Shown here piece after piece: positions 35,826-48,470 of a stretch of DNA of 64,000 bases; the stretch's first letter is position 1, and each line of letters starts with the position of its first letter. Under the pieces are notes generated by a model, which did no database searches, had not been told where the DNA came from, and saw only the letters and a list, made by a program, of their open reading frames with translations. Source of the DNA: Druceiella hillmani. Its lineage: Eukaryota; Arthropoda; Insecta; Lepidoptera; Hepialidae. The translations under genes were made by a program, and so were the position numbers. The stretch is from positions 1-64,000 of the forward strand of contig JAYKKI010000138.1 in NCBI GenBank assembly GCA_039881145.1. The letters are read 5' to 3'.

Positions 35826-36930
35826 ATTTTGGCACCCGGTCAAGAACTTTCTCGATGTCTATAAAGAGCATGTGAAGGTCCTTTTTGCACTGATCCGTAA
35901 GAATTTTTAAAATGCGTATAGGATCTATTGTACCGACACCGCTGGTGAACTCGCACTAGTTAGGCGTGATTTTTGTTATTGTGGTTAGTCTTCCAGCAGG
36001 TATACCTTCCCATAGTTTTAAAGTATACGAGGTTAATTTAATCTCTCGATATTTTCTACATTACACCACGTCATCCTTGTTTTTGAAGAAATAGATAAGA
36101 TTATTTTGCCTCCTATTTTTGATCTATTATCTCTTTGATCTATCAGGCATCTTGCGTTCTGTAAGTATGACGTTAAAGAGGTGACATCTTCCTCCACATT
36201 TATAGGTTCTGAAGGAATTTCATCAGTCCTAGTTGCTTTGTCATTTTTCATTTTCTTTATTTCTTCTTTAACTTCTTCTGGTGTTACTCTATCCAAAGAG
36301 CTGTGCAAAGAGCTGTGGGTAGGTGATAGGTCTGACATTGTTTCCTGCGGAAAGTCTTCGTTGTAGTATTCGAACCACCTCTCATTAATATCTCTGTCTG
36401 CAGTCAATAGTGTACCGCTGTAGTTTCTTACATACTTGTTATGCTTAATGTTTTTCGTTTGCCTACATCGGGATTTTGCAATTCTGAAAACGTTCTTCTC
36501 ATTTTTAGCCTCAGCGGGTTTATTGTAAAGGTTTTCATTTCGATATCCCTTTCGAACATGCAACCATCCTTCCTGCTTCTTTCTTTGCTTCGATATATTT
36601 TTGGCGATCGGTAACGTCTTGTGAGCTTTGCCATGTTTTGAATCTCTTTTATTTCTCGGCTAGTTATTTCCTTACACCATTGTTTCACCAGCTTGGGTCT
36701 TTTTCTGGCTTAACTTTGCCCTTACCAACATCTAGCGTCGCCTTTGCTGCCATTTTGGTATACGCATAGAAATCCTTCGAGATGGTATTGGCATTCGCTC
36801 TGCTAGTATCGTGAGTTCCCATATACCCCACAATTTTAACTATTAAGGTTGCGTCTTGAGGTTTTTGTAGCGTAAACCATTAACCCGCAAGAGTTTTCTA
36901 AGCCTCATAAAATTTCGTCCACTTTTCCAG
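35826..36930 (-). pseudogene. Degenerate RTE-like LINE (reverse transcriptase region)
   Basis: Minus-strand relic of a non-LTR retrotransposon polyprotein, the part joining the endonuclease to the reverse transcriptase. In order on the minus strand: LVKQWCKEITSREIKEIQNM-like linker (about 36,690), a KNEKNVFRIAKSRCRQTKN block and YSGTLLTADRDINERWFEYY (176-codon open frame, 36,033-36,563), VTPEEVKEEIKKMKNDKA followed by DEIPSE (the conserved KMKxGKAxGPDxIPxE motif), then after frame breaks TLKLWE, CEFTSGVGTIDPIRIL and HMLFIDIEKVLDRVP (RT motif A with its catalytic Asp, about 35,840). Similarity stops near 35,826, so most of the palm domain is lost. The upstream part to 36,930 is poorly preserved. 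Confidence 0.85.
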
Positions 36931-36959
36931 TCGGAGATTTTCAAAGCCACCGAGTCATC

Positions 36960-37180
36960 CGATTATCCGCAATATCGGATCAATTACCCGCAGAATGGTC
37001 GTTAGCGTCGTGGGAAATGGAACAATAGAAGGCTTGGACACCAGACGCGTGCTGTTTCTTAGCAACGTAAGAGACTTCGCACTCTGCTATGGAAAGGGAT
37101 GCTAAGTTATTCGAGTAATAACGTTGATTAAAATGGAAGGAGTAGTTGGAATAAATACTTTCTTCATGTTTCACAATTTC
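36960..37180 (-). other. GC-richer flank of the LINE relic
   Basis: The minus strand carries a 64-codon frame (ending KKQHASGVQAFYCSISHDAN) with good composition just upstream of the LINE relic in the LINE's direction. It may be further decayed LINE or its 5' region, but no motif confirms this. Confidence 0.3.
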
Positions 37181-37350
37181 AGTAAATAGTTGGTTAAAAT
37201 ATTATACTTATGTGAAAATGCAATTGAAATTAAGAAGTTTTAACTAACTTACTAATTTTAAAACTAAGTTTTACAGTGAACTTTTTTAGCGTTTCATGCT
37301 GATAGAGATAACTTATAATTTTATGACATCCATATGAACTGTGTCAAAAA

Positions 37351-37360
37351 TGTGTGTGTA

Positions 37361-37406
<46 letters not shown>
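37351..37406. repeat. (TG)n(TA)n microsatellite
   Basis: A short TG run, then about 48 bases of TA. It directly abuts the dispersed repeat that follows. Confidence 0.97.
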
Positions 37407-37408
<2 letters not shown>

Positions 37409-37900
37409 CAAATTCTGCCGCATAAAACAAAGTACAAGTTAATAAACATAAGATTTACAGGCAACAACTTTCAATAAACCATTTTTCCTTCAACTTGAGG
37501 AAATTACTCGCTTGTGGAATTTTTTTTATATAATTGAGTAGATGACTACTCAAAACAATTGAAGAGTTACAAGTGTACGTATACATATGCATATTTTCGC
37601 ACGAAATCGCTAACGATAATTAATCATCATATAAGAAATAAACAAAATAAAATGCTCTATTTGGCTGGGGCAAAGTCGGAATGGACAGTTAGTAAAGTGT
37701 ATATCATAATGATACAACAATATTAAGAAATTTAAAAATTATGTGTGAGTTTTGTCTGTGTGTACTCATAGTATAAGTAAACTACTAACTGAGATTTTGA
37801 TATTTATATTGCTTTTTATTTCAGACAAAACTAAGGCATGTTGATATGACATTCTCATTGATACGACCTCAGTAAATCGGTAAATGAAGATATGACAACA
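37407..37900 (+). repeat. 500-bp dispersed repeat following an AT tract, copy 1
   Basis: It starts GGCAAATTCTGCCGCATAAA directly after the microsatellite and ends near TACGACCTCAGTAAA..GAAGATATGAC. It matches 55,916-56,421 over its whole length in the same orientation, with about 85-90% identity by eye. Both copies begin at the edge of an AT microsatellite. It is non-coding, and no terminal inverted repeats or target duplication were seen. Microsatellite-carrying 'mini-me'-like elements are one possible class. Confidence 0.9.
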
Positions 37901-38219
37901 TGGTACATGCAATTTTGTGAGTAGCATCATACAAGAAAGTGATTTGAAGAGATAATTTATTCGCCAAATAATTCAGAAAGAAATCCATAATAGAGATTAG
38001 AGTTCCAGAATTAGAGTAGTTAATAGACATAATAAAAGAAAATAATTTCAGTAATTTTTGAGAAAAATTTAGGTTTGGTTTGGCTGTTTGAAAAAAATTG
38101 TTTGAAAAAATCCGTGCCAAATCATCGATGCACATAATTAATAATTTATCTGTAACTTCTGTTAAGCGCTGTAACTGGATAAAAATTAATTTTATTTTAC
38201 CTGAATATTTGGAGTTCAT
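37869..38219 (-). CDS. Unsupported 116-codon open frame
   Basis: The second-longest open frame in the window outside transposons and microsatellites. It reads MNSKYSGKIKLIFIQLQRLT..LLIMCIDDLARIF.. and is rich in Leu, Ile, Ser, Asn and Phe. No signal peptide, domain or splice context is visible, and its last 30 or so bases lie inside the dispersed repeat that ends at 37,900. It is listed for completeness and is more likely chance than gene. Confidence 0.12.
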   Translation of the reverse strand: MNSKYSGKIKLIFIQLQRLTEVTDKLLIMCIDDLARIFSNNFFQTAKPNLNFSQKLLKLFSFIMSINYSNSGTLISIMDFFLNYLANKLSLQITFLYDATHKIACTMLSYLHLPIY

Positions 38220-39254
38220 TTCAATCTATGTGTCTTTTTAGTCGTTTATAATTAAAAAAAGTGGGAGATCGATACTTTGGTTCTGTTTGAAAGTGAAGTA
38301 CCAAAAAATTATATAATAGGGTTCACTAACGAATCGGGTCGACGACTCTGAGACGTGATTGAGCGACCGAACGTTTTTCCCCACTCGCTCTACGTGATGA
38401 CATTTTGGTTTTCTGAAGCGCCTTTTGTTCTCTTCAGTGTATTTTACACACACCAGAGACCGCACGTACGTTACAATTGAATTAATATTATTTTATATGG
38501 AATTCGAGAAACGTGTGTTACTGCGTATAGTTTTAGGGCATGAATGTAGAAAAATATGAAAGCAACTGTGATATTATATGAAATCAAAATGTTTTCCTTT
38601 TTTATGTTTAAATGGAATAAGGTATGTAAGAACGACGTACTTAAAAAATTACAGATTGAGCGCGATTATCGTATCACATAAAATTAATTTGAAAAATTCT
38701 CCTCTTATGAAGAAGTGGCTTTCAATTGGTTACAACCATAAATTTCATAATCTCTCTTTACACGATTCGTTTTGCTTATTTCAAAATTTTGATTCCTTAG
38801 GCTTATTTTTTTACCAATTCCTGTTTCTATTTGCAAATTCTATGTTTGGTATTACTAAGAACGACAACTAAGTTGGACGCCTTATAACTGACACTGCCTG
38901 GAAAAGCGCACTATGTATGGGAACTTTTTTAAATAACAATTTTTAATAAAATGATCACGACCGAGCCATACTTTCGGTAAGTATTTCATTTTTTACCTAT
39001 ATTCATTCGTTTAAAACAAAAAAAATACATATACCTTGATATGATCCTCAAAAATATATTTAAGCAAAGTTTCGTGTGCACACGTGTAAAATTGTGGAAA
39101 TTTACGGATAGAAGGACGAAAGATGCAAAATTTTAATTGTTACTTGTTTGACTACTAAACCCCGAAAAGAACAATTTTAAAAACCATTAGGACCTAAGAC
39201 AGGAAATAATGACAGGAATATTAAATCGTTTCGAAAACGAAAAAAACTGTATCA

Positions 39255-39282
39255 AGCACGAGTGGGACTCGCACTATGAGAA
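39255..39282 (+). repeat. Tail-like piece of insect-type dispersed repeat
   Basis: CAAGCACGAGTGGGACTCGC followed by ACTATG resembles the tail at 53,350 (CAAGCCGGACTCGCACTT). Confidence 0.35.
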
Positions 39283-40208
39283 CTCCATATTCATTTAGGT
39301 ACTTATAAACATTTGAAAGTACATAGCATTTCGATCAATCTATTTACAAATATCAATGTTTCAAATGTGTGGAAAAACACACAAATGTTAAATATTAGCA
39401 CAAAGAATAATTCAATACTGATCCTAAGGACAGTCAAATGTCATCTAGTCTATTTAGGAAATAATATCTTGCTCCTATCTGACTGTGTGAAATACTTGAA
39501 CAGACGTTTAATTGAAAAGTCTCTTAAAAAACACCAAATAAACTATAAGTTTAGATGCCTAATTTTGTTAATGGGAAGTACTTTCCCTGTTCAAGAAACT
39601 TAATATACAATGCCATTCTGAACCCTAATGGACATACGGTATGCAGTATTACGTGCTTGCAAATTGTTTAAAATAGAATAATGAGAAACATCACAACCGC
39701 CCATGCTTCATAATGAACGATGAAATACGTCAATATTTCAACACAGCAAAAGTAGTCTCAGATGTACAGAGTTAAAAGAAGAGTCACATTTAACGTCTCA
39801 CCTATCATCGCAATCCACTCACCTCTTGAATATTTGACAACGCTAATGAGATTTGGAGATTTAAAAGAAACCACGTAAGTTGGGTAAAAGATGTGAAACT
39901 GATATCCTGGTCACACAACTCATCTGAATATAATGTAGCGACTGATTATAGTTAGAAAATAATACATAAAACAAAGAATATTTACAAATATGGTATGATT
40001 AAATGAAGAGTAGAGATAGAATTAGGATGTGATAGAAAACGTGAATTTTTTTCAGACAACTCTTATAAGTATTTAAATCTGGTGATACCAGTTGATTTAA
40101 AAATTCTCCAGCTTGAACAGAGAGGATTTTTTACAGGGAGGGTTCGTGTGTTTTGGAAAAAGAGACTGGCTAAGTTTTTAGGGGAAAAGCAAGCAAATAA
40201 ATTTATCA

Positions 40209-40261
40209 AATAATTTGAAGAATCTAAATAAATCGGAAAAATTTGGATTCTTCAAATTATT
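40209..40261. repeat. Hairpin, 16-bp perfect stem
   Basis: AATAATTTGAAGAATC (40,209-40,224) pairs perfectly with GATTCTTCAAATTATT (40,246-40,261). The stem continues for five more base pairs with one G-T pair, leaving a loop of about 11. It lies directly upstream of the LINE-like scrap at 40,262-40,300. Confidence 0.9.
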
Positions 40262-40320
40262 GCTAAGAAATTGGCATATGCCGACGACATCGACCTCGGA
40301 ATACGAGCATATAATCCACT
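40253..40320 (+). pseudogene. Possible LINE reverse transcriptase scrap (YADD motif)
   Basis: A short plus-strand frame reads AKKLAYADDIDLGIRAY. YADD preceded by LA is the catalytic motif C of reverse transcriptases in LINEs (LAYADDIDI is common in RTE-like elements). Nothing convincing precedes it, because the hairpin at 40,209-40,261 replaces the expected upstream sequence. The downstream part is not alignable by eye. A seven-residue match may be chance. Confidence 0.35.
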
Positions 40321-41999
40321 GAATTTGCGTTTTTTGGTTAGAGTTATGGTCTGAAATAAAAAAAATTACAGGTGCCCAAATTTTGAAGATGTCATCATTT
40401 TTAGTACAAGTTTCAAATGGCCTCAATACCACATATTTTCATAGTTAGGTTATAATAATAAAGGGGTTTAATAGAGGTGGGCTTTAATTTCGACATCTAG
40501 ATATGCTTAAGATAAAACTATTAACATCGTTTACTTGAGGCCGCTAGTTAAGTTGATGGATAGATTTTCATCAATCAATGGATCAAATTTTTAACATTGA
40601 CGTGAATAAGATTTATATACCATTTAGTGTCAGATAAGTTTGATCAGAATAATTTTATACACTCGTTGGATGAATCTTACAAAAACATTTAACCTACGAA
40701 TTATAGGAGCGCACTGACAGATTAAAGCAATATTCGGCTCATTGAGAATATTGATGATGGTTGCTAAGGAATACACGTCCGCATGGGTATATATTTGCAA
40801 GCCTTCATGGCTTAAAAGAAAAAAAGGTGTTTTATCGAGAAAAGCTATTGGATCAGTTCGAATCTCACCGGAATCTGCAGGTGTGTATGTATGACGTGAA
40901 GGCTTTCAAAGGCTTGTAAAATGCAGAATGTATATTTGACAGTACCAATGCCTAAGTGCTTATTTGGCAGTACTCGATGGAATGAAAAAAAATAAACAAA
41001 ATTTTAGGAAAAATCGGAAAATCTTTTCGTCCTCGAATTATACCACAAAAATCTATAAGCATGTCATGTCAGTACCTGTAGACTGAAGAAAAATTAAAAA
41101 TGAATAATAATACTGAAATTTAACAAATTGTATGTCATTCGAATGTTTAAAAAACACTTCGAATGCGCCATTCCATTTACATAGGTCTAAAAGTGTAATT
41201 TAATAGTACCCAGGCAATATTGTGCAATGATTAGAAGTCGAATGAAGGTCGTGTAGCGAAAATGTAAAGATAAATAATTGATGAAGACATCGCTTTTATA
41301 AAAGCGAAGCAACTGGAGCGCCGCCATGCGACATCTAAAATCAGATTTTGTATTACTCCTTAAAAAATTATATACTCTTCGGAATATAAACTAAATACTA
41401 TACATTAATCCGTAATATGTTCTAAGCGTGCGAATATTAGTTAATGTGTTTTTGTTTCTCGATAAACAGATAATCAAAAACACATTCACGTTTTTTATCG
41501 TTACGAGTAATTAAGAAGAATTAAGAAAACTGGCAACTTGAGGTAATTTTAGGTAAAAAAGGACTACTCACATAGACGAAAAAAACTCAGCCTGGTGGTT
41601 AGTCCAAATTGTTTGCTAAACTATTGCTTTTTCATATCATGTTAAGAAAATATTGAAGCCCGAGTTCATATGGTCTCTGTAGTTTTTTCTTGGTTCTAAA
41701 ACTATTTTGCTGTAGACTTACGGATCTACAGACGAATATAACGATTTCATAAGGGGATTTTGCTATGAAAGCCAAAAGCGGTGGCGTGTGGAACGTTAAC
41801 CAAACAGTTTGAATAAATATATACAAAATCACTTACTTATTTTTGCCATCTCAGAGGTAGAATATTAAAATTTTCCTGGTACAAGATAACTGCGACATGA
41901 TTCCAAATTATATATTTCGATGGATTCTTGAAAATAGTTTAACTAAGGTGATATTCACTACCAATTATGACAAAATGAAATGAAAAATCTCTCAAAAAA

Positions 42000-42060
42000 A
42001 TGTCCATAATATAAGATGTCCATAACATAAGCGAAAAAAAATGTCGATAACATAAGCGCT
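42000..42060. repeat. Short tandem repeat, about 18-30 bp unit
   Basis: Three imperfect copies of ATGTCCATAACATAAG, the third reading ATGTCGATAACATAAG. Confidence 0.8.
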
Positions 42061-42778
42061 ACTCATAACAAAGAGGCTTCAATAATACGCTAGTATCGCG
42101 CCGTATAAAATACATGACAATTTTCGTAACTTCTCCAATTAAACTAATTGACATAGCGGTGTCTGTTTTCATTTAGACATTCCGCAGTAGGCCATTATTC
42201 CATATTCCTTTGCAATTATTTTGTACGGGTAAATTGTTGCAATAAAGTTACGCAATATATCGAGTAAGCTAAGCACATACGAGTACATGTTTCATTTAAT
42301 GTTAGATACGTTATACCACATACCAATTTAATTTTAACTTTTGAATTATTACTTAGGTTTGAGTATGAAACACGAAAGCCATTAAAGAAGTAAGGAAATA
42401 AGTCGCTAAGATATTACTCAATTATTTTGTCTCAGTCATTTTTTTACTTAATTATTTTATCTTACATTTCTAGTTTAGAATAAAAATAGATATTAAAGTT
42501 TGAAAGCACTATTTTACAAATGATTAAATTAAGTATTAAATCGATGAAGAAATTTGAATTTTAATTAATTGTATATTAAAAGATTACTGTTAATTAGAAC
42601 AATCAAATTACATAATTAGGTAAACAAATTATAGATTTTAGGAATAAATATGCGGTTCCTTGGACTTGAAAACTAACATTGAAAATGTTAAGGATGGTAT
42701 TATAATTAGAATGTACTAATTCGTTGAAACGTCTTAAAGGACAAATTAGATTTAGATTTTTTCTTATCTCTTTTTAAT

Positions 42779-43051
42779 ATTAGAATTTAGATTTTGAATA
42801 TATTTGGCGTTAATTTTGTAGAAATTCATTATTTACAATTAAATGAAACTAGTATTATTTCTACTTTCTTTAATTTCTTTACCACGACGTAGGTTTCGTT
42901 GTATTACAACATCTTCAGGTGGGATATCTATGCTAATATCCCGCCTGAAGATGTTGTAATAGAACAAAACCTATGTCGTGGTAAAGAAATTAAAGAAAGT
43001 AGAAGTAATACTTCATCACGTAGTTTCATTTAATTGTGATTAGAATTTAGA
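42779..43051 (+). mobile_element. Palindromic transposon, copy 4 (full)
   Basis: The element is 42,792-43,038 (247 bp), flanked by the perfect 13-bp duplication ATTAGAATTTAGA at 42,779-42,791 and 43,039-43,051. It has head TTTTGAATATATTTGGCG, arms, loop with ATATCTATGCTAATATCC, and end TTTCATTTAATTGTG. The first arm lacks about 12 bases near its start (the TACGTGATGTAG part), so the two arms are no longer equal. Confidence 0.92.
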
Positions 43052-43710
43052 CTAAAGTTTCCTTTTAATTTAATATAAAAAAAAACAAGACGAGATACAC
43101 TCCGAGATTTGAACCCAAATTTGAAACGAGTTCCATCCCATTTGAACTAAAATGACAAAATAAAGATATATCCATTGTATATTTTTTCAATTGTATTAAT
43201 TTCTAAATTAGGTTTTATATTTTTAACTAAGTTTAATATCAGAATTTTGGCATAAGGATACACTTTTTTTTAATACCAAAAAAGTTTCATATATACGCGT
43301 ATACGCGTTCATTTTTCTAATTGTTTTGGTTATTAAGGGAAAAAACGATTATATTTATTACAAGATTACATAATAGCGCAAAATATTTTCATAAGCGTTC
43401 TCAACCTTAAAATTTAGAATAGAAACATGTATAGGTATGCGTAGTAGGAAAACAAGTAATACAATACATAGAAACTCGTATGTGTATAAGTGCACGTATG
43501 GAAACTCATGTGTTTGAATTCGTATTTTTTTTATTAATATCGTCTTTTAAGTAAATACCAGGTTGTATACAGTGCGCCAAAATTGGTATTATTTTAGAAC
43601 GTAGTTCTCTCAAACTACTAAATAATATTAGCAACATTATCTCTAATATGTGTAGTTTCAACATTTATTTTAATGAATAGTACAGTTAGGAAAATATAAA
43701 CAGTTATCAC

Positions 43711-43855
43711 ACAACATCTTCAGATGGGATATTAGCAAAGAAAGCATCTTTGCTAATATCCCACCTGAAGATGTTGTAATACAACGAAACCTAGGTCGTG
43801 GTAAAGAAATTAAAGAAAGTAGAAATAATACTACATCACATCGTTTCATTTAATT
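43711..43855 (+). mobile_element. Palindromic transposon, copy 5 (second half)
   Basis: It begins at ACAACATCTTCAGATGGG, inside the first arm near the hairpin tip, runs through the loop (GCAAAGAAAGCATCTTTGC) and the complete second arm, and ends TTTCATTTAATT without the final GTG. The head and most of the first arm are missing. It lies only 660 bases from copy 4. Confidence 0.85.
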
Positions 43856-44424
43856 TCAATATACAAAACGCAATGTGAAAAAAAACCATTCATTTCTGAA
43901 TATATTTTTAGTTCTGTAGTTTTAATTTGGATTGTGTTCTTGTTTTCTTCCCGTCCTATGTAGCTGGATTGTTTAAATGTTAGTAACGGATGCCGAAAAC
44001 GAATTACTTTATTTTTTTAGGTTACAAAGCCCAGTAAAAAAAGTAGGCTGTCCATCTAACTGGAGTCTACTGATAATTATTTAATTCCAAATATGACACA
44101 GTGGATATATCATATAATCACGAAGACGTGTGTTCATTATACCGCGGTTTGAATAGTCTCGATTGCTAAATATTATTATATCTTAACGGGAATTAATAAA
44201 AATTTTGAAAAAGTGGTTGAGATAAAGTGATATATAATGTAAGAAACAAACAGCACATTTCAAGAAAGGCCATAGACAATTAATTTTCATTGATTTATAA
44301 TCAGCCTAGAGTGGATTATTTTTAAATTTCTATTTTATAAAAGTTTTTAGTTTTGAAAGTCTTTACAGTTTTGTTCCAGAATCTGTATTAATTAGGCATA
44401 AAATGTCATAAATTATATTTCATT

Positions 44425-44430
44425 AATATA

Positions 44431-44511
<81 letters not shown>

Positions 44512-44523
44512 GTGTGTGTGTGT
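44425..44523. repeat. Compound (TA)n-(TG)n microsatellite
   Basis: About 85 bases of TA with ACAT and GTAT interruptions, then TG repeats. This is the same TA-then-TG order as at 25,895-26,041. Confidence 0.97.
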
Positions 44524-45950
44524 TTGAAATAGAGAATAATAAGAAAAAACTTTCATATGAAAGAAAACTCCTTTGTTTAACAGTATACATATATATGTTT
44601 AGGTAACAATTTATTTATATGAAAAGCAAATGTCTATGCAGACATTGACTAGTGAAGCACAAAATAGCATAACCTGCTTATGTTCCTATGAAATGAAATG
44701 TTTTTTGTCAATATTTGCGAAAAATCTTTTGACCAGAATGGTCCAGACAATTTAGTTTCCTTGTTTCTCACGAGAAACTCTACCTAAAGTTAAAAATGGA
44801 ACAAAATTAAATTATTATGTGTTCATCATAAGTCGTTACCACTAATTAAAAATGAATAGAGTGTACTATTTTATTTCATATTTTGACGACGTTGTTTCAC
44901 TCTTGATTAATAGCTTTCCAAGAGTCTACCACACTATAAATAAGCATATACAGGATACCAAGTTTTACTATAATAACGAGTACATTGAGATGGATGTATT
45001 ATATATATATATATCGGTTTTCGCTAGATCATTTTTTATTTTCAATTTAATATCTAAATTCAATATAATTATTATTCAATAATACATTTTCGTGTCGTTT
45101 TGTCGTGTTTTCTTTATATTTTTACACAATCTTATCAGCTATGCTGGGACCTATGACTTGTACTAATTTATTACCGGGTCCTATTGCTATTGTTATTAAA
45201 TTCCTTCTATTTTATAAGCAAATTTAAATATTTGTCTTTCACTGTGAGGTGGAAATATTTATCTTTCGTTCTGAATCATGATATTACGTTTTTCCTCAAC
45301 TTCATACCGAAATATGTTTTATACGAAATGTTTGATCTTTTAAGCATAATTTTCACACGCATTTCCTAGATATCTGCGACAGTAAGCGAACGCGATCAAA
45401 ATGTATGAAAATAAATATTATTTTGTGCGGTTCTTTTCTTGCGGTTCTTTACCTCAGAAGGAAAAATTCCCTTAAAACGTCAATTACATACGCTTGTAAT
45501 AAATAACTGTCAACAATATTTTAGAAAAAGCAAACAAGTAACCTAATTATTTTCTTTCAGTTGTATATGTCGTATGGAGGTCGACATAGAGATATTACTA
45601 TTTCTACAATATTTCCCTCAGAAAATGTTTGATCTAAAACTTTGTAATGTGGCACAGCGATAAAACATTTTACCCTATGTACACCTAAAAGTTATAATTA
45701 AAAGATATTTATATGGAAATAATAAAGACGCTAAATAAAAAACATATTTTCATTTAGAAACTATTTGACGTTGAAATTTTAAAGGTTAAAATTAACCCAC
45801 ACCTCATAATTGTATCCTCATAAATAACGCAAAAAATAATTATTTTATTTTATTTTAAAATTCAATTATCTAATTCTTATATATTAATATAAGCGTATTA
45901 TATTATTTTTTCAAGAATGTTGAGTAAGACAGTTTCAAAACTAGTCTCTA
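44524..45950. other. AT-rich stretch, no gene seen
   Basis: The open frames at 44,852-45,082 and 45,184-45,369 are Phe/Ile/Tyr-rich chance frames. No repeat or transposon homology seen. Confidence 0.45.
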
Positions 45951-45954
45951 AAAT

Positions 45955-46130
45955 GTTGGCACAAAATATTTTCTCCATCTCACTGCCTTAATTACTCACT
46001 TTACACAAACTGTCAAATTCAAAATTATGAAGAAAACAGCGCAGAAACCACAAATTTATCTAAAGTTAACTGAAGAACTCTAGCGGTGATTCCAAGCCTC
46101 ATGATTTTACAATTAACATAATGCAATTAT
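45955..46130 (+). repeat. Dispersed repeat fragment (3' part of CAGCCG family)
   Basis: AAAATTATGAAGAAAACAGC, then TGAAGAACTCTAGCGGTGAT, TCCAAGCCTCATGATTTTAC and AATTAACATAATGCA follow the order seen at 53,135-53,235. Confidence 0.45.
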
Positions 46131-48360
46131 CGCAATAGAATTTGACTCGGCTATTGTCAGCAGAGTTTTGCAGATTTTTTTTATATTTTATTTTTTTACT
46201 ATTTACAAAGTTTTATAAACATAAGTTATATAGTAATTGTTACACAGATAAGCGTGAAACTAAATTCTATGGCGGGTTTGGACGAAACAGGATATTGGTT
46301 ATTCTTTTTAAAGAGAGGAAACAGAAACAATATAGTCCAGCTTTGATCTTTTTTTGTGGTTTGGAAGCTCGTACTATAAATAATATTATATTTTGTATTC
46401 TGATTATTGCTATGTGCTGATATTGAAAACACAATTTTCATTAATCTACCAATTTTTAAAGTTTCTGACACGCGTCCTTATAATGATGATTATAGAAAAT
46501 TATAGGTTAAAGTGGCATAATAAGGAAATATTTTAGTTAAATTCCGACGAAATGATTTCAAAATTATGAAAAAAAAATAAAACCAAAATTTTATAATTAC
46601 GTTCCATTCGCAACTAGAAAAAGTTGCAGAAAGAAAAATTTATAAACTTCTCTTCATTTTTTTCCATGAATTCTTCACATTTCTTTTTATTTTTACAAGA
46701 ACAGCCGTAACCCCAGAACAAATCGAGTTACTTTTATATTTTTACATAGAGTTTTCACAAAATAAGTAGTTTAACATAAACCTTTTTGAATGTTAAAAAC
46801 AATTAAAAACATTAATCATTTGAAATGTTGAAATGGCTTTTGAAAAATATATATTCTGTAAGCTTTGCCCGAAAAGAGGGACTGTATTTTTTATTCGCTT
46901 TTTTAAAAATAAAGTAAGTTTTCTAAAAACGCTAAAATTAAAAATTTCTATGTAATGTTCGACCCCGTTTTCATAACTTTTGGGATTTATTTTATAAAGT
47001 AATTTCTTAATTATCACATAAAAGCCAAAGTACATCTGTCAAATGCTAAGTTTGTTGGCTTCATGACTTTAAACATTTCGTCATAAGTTTGTCTTCGCCT
47101 GTATGTATGTGGTATACATATTAAAATATTCTATAATTGTACACGTTTAAAATGTTCACATATTTATATTAAACCCAAATCGTATAATTAATTATACAAA
47201 ACTATAATTTAATATTAGTAGATACGAAAATTATCGCAAGTTTATATCTTCTACAGAAGATACACATACCTTCTTAAAACTTGCTAAAAGAATATAAATT
47301 ATTTTTAATATTTTCATAGCTCAAAACCTCCGCGCAAACTCTTCAATATTTCTTATTAAGTCAATTTGCCAATCAATTCTCCACTATCATCCACATGAGT
47401 TCACATATAATGAGGCTGAACATTAATAGAATAATAAAACCTGTGTTTCTTGATGGCAGCATTAATATTAATATCGGCTATCAGAATACCATATAATTTA
47501 TAGTACAAGCTACTAATTTGCGGTAAAATATCTTACTCGACTAGAATCTATGCTATTTTTACTTCTTATTTTTGAGATAACGCAATGATAATTATCCAGT
47601 TCAAACCCACCTATATGTTTTAACATAACTATAATAGATTTCTGCTCTTCAAGATATTTACCTTGACTATAATATAATTTTTTTGCTACACTAATGCTTC
47701 GTTTATTTTCACACATGAACTATTGTATTTTTCACAATATTTCTTTCTTTACGTAGGTGACTAGAAGAAACTGTTAATAAACAACACGGTTCATTAAACC
47801 CCTGGAAATGGAAAGTAAAAGTATTTAGTTTAAATGCAACATCAGCGTTAAGATTGTATTATTGTTAAACTTATTTTTTGTACATTTAGTCTATTGAATT
47901 TTAAGAATAGAATCACTTAAAAAATGAGTACATTTTTAAGTTTGCAACAAAATGACTACTCATTATACCGCAAACGCAATATTAAATTTTCTTTTTCATA
48001 AGAAACATTTTTTTAACTGTTTTGCAAGAAAAATATTTTTTGAATCGTAGAGAAAAGTTTTTAAAATTAAACGACGATGTTAAACGGAGTCTATGTGAGT
48101 TAGTGTCCTATTTATCCTGTTTTCCTTTCTAAAAAAATTTTGTATTTGACCTTAAAAATATCTGCAATATCATGAACAATTCTAATATTTTTCCTACAAC
48201 CTCTGTTCTGGTTTGCTGCAAGAAACTTTTCGTTTCTCAACAAACCCGAATTTCAACACTACGCATACTTTCTCATAATAAAGAGAACAAGGTAAAACTG
48301 TATTGTTTGTGTTATTGTCTTTCTTATAATTTGTACTTATAGTTTGTACTTTTAAAGTAT
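46131..48360. other. AT-rich stretch, no gene seen
   Basis: Opposing short frames at 46,142-46,471, 46,793-47,035 and 47,513-47,716 have chance composition. No repeat noted. Confidence 0.4.
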
Positions 48361-48364
48361 TAGT

Positions 48365-48470
48365 TGTCGTCCCCTCACCCCTCTGTAATAGTCCCGCCTG
48401 TTACCCTCCGCCGATACGCTGCTACACCCTCTAGTCACTGTACAAAGGCGAGCAATTGGTTTTAGCTTTT
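48365..48470. other. GC-richer island
   Basis: About 100 bases rich in C (CCCCTCACCCCTCTGTAATA, then CCCGCCTGTTACCCTCCGCC) within very AT-rich DNA. Non-coding and unidentified. Confidence 0.3.

Noticed and set aside
36181..36366. Plus-strand 61-codon frame
   Set aside because: It is the antisense shadow of the LINE reverse transcriptase relic.
43085..43145. tRNA-like 3' half on the minus strand (GGGTTCAAATCTC)
   Set aside because: Resembles a B box but there is no acceptor or anticodon stem and no A box at the right distance.
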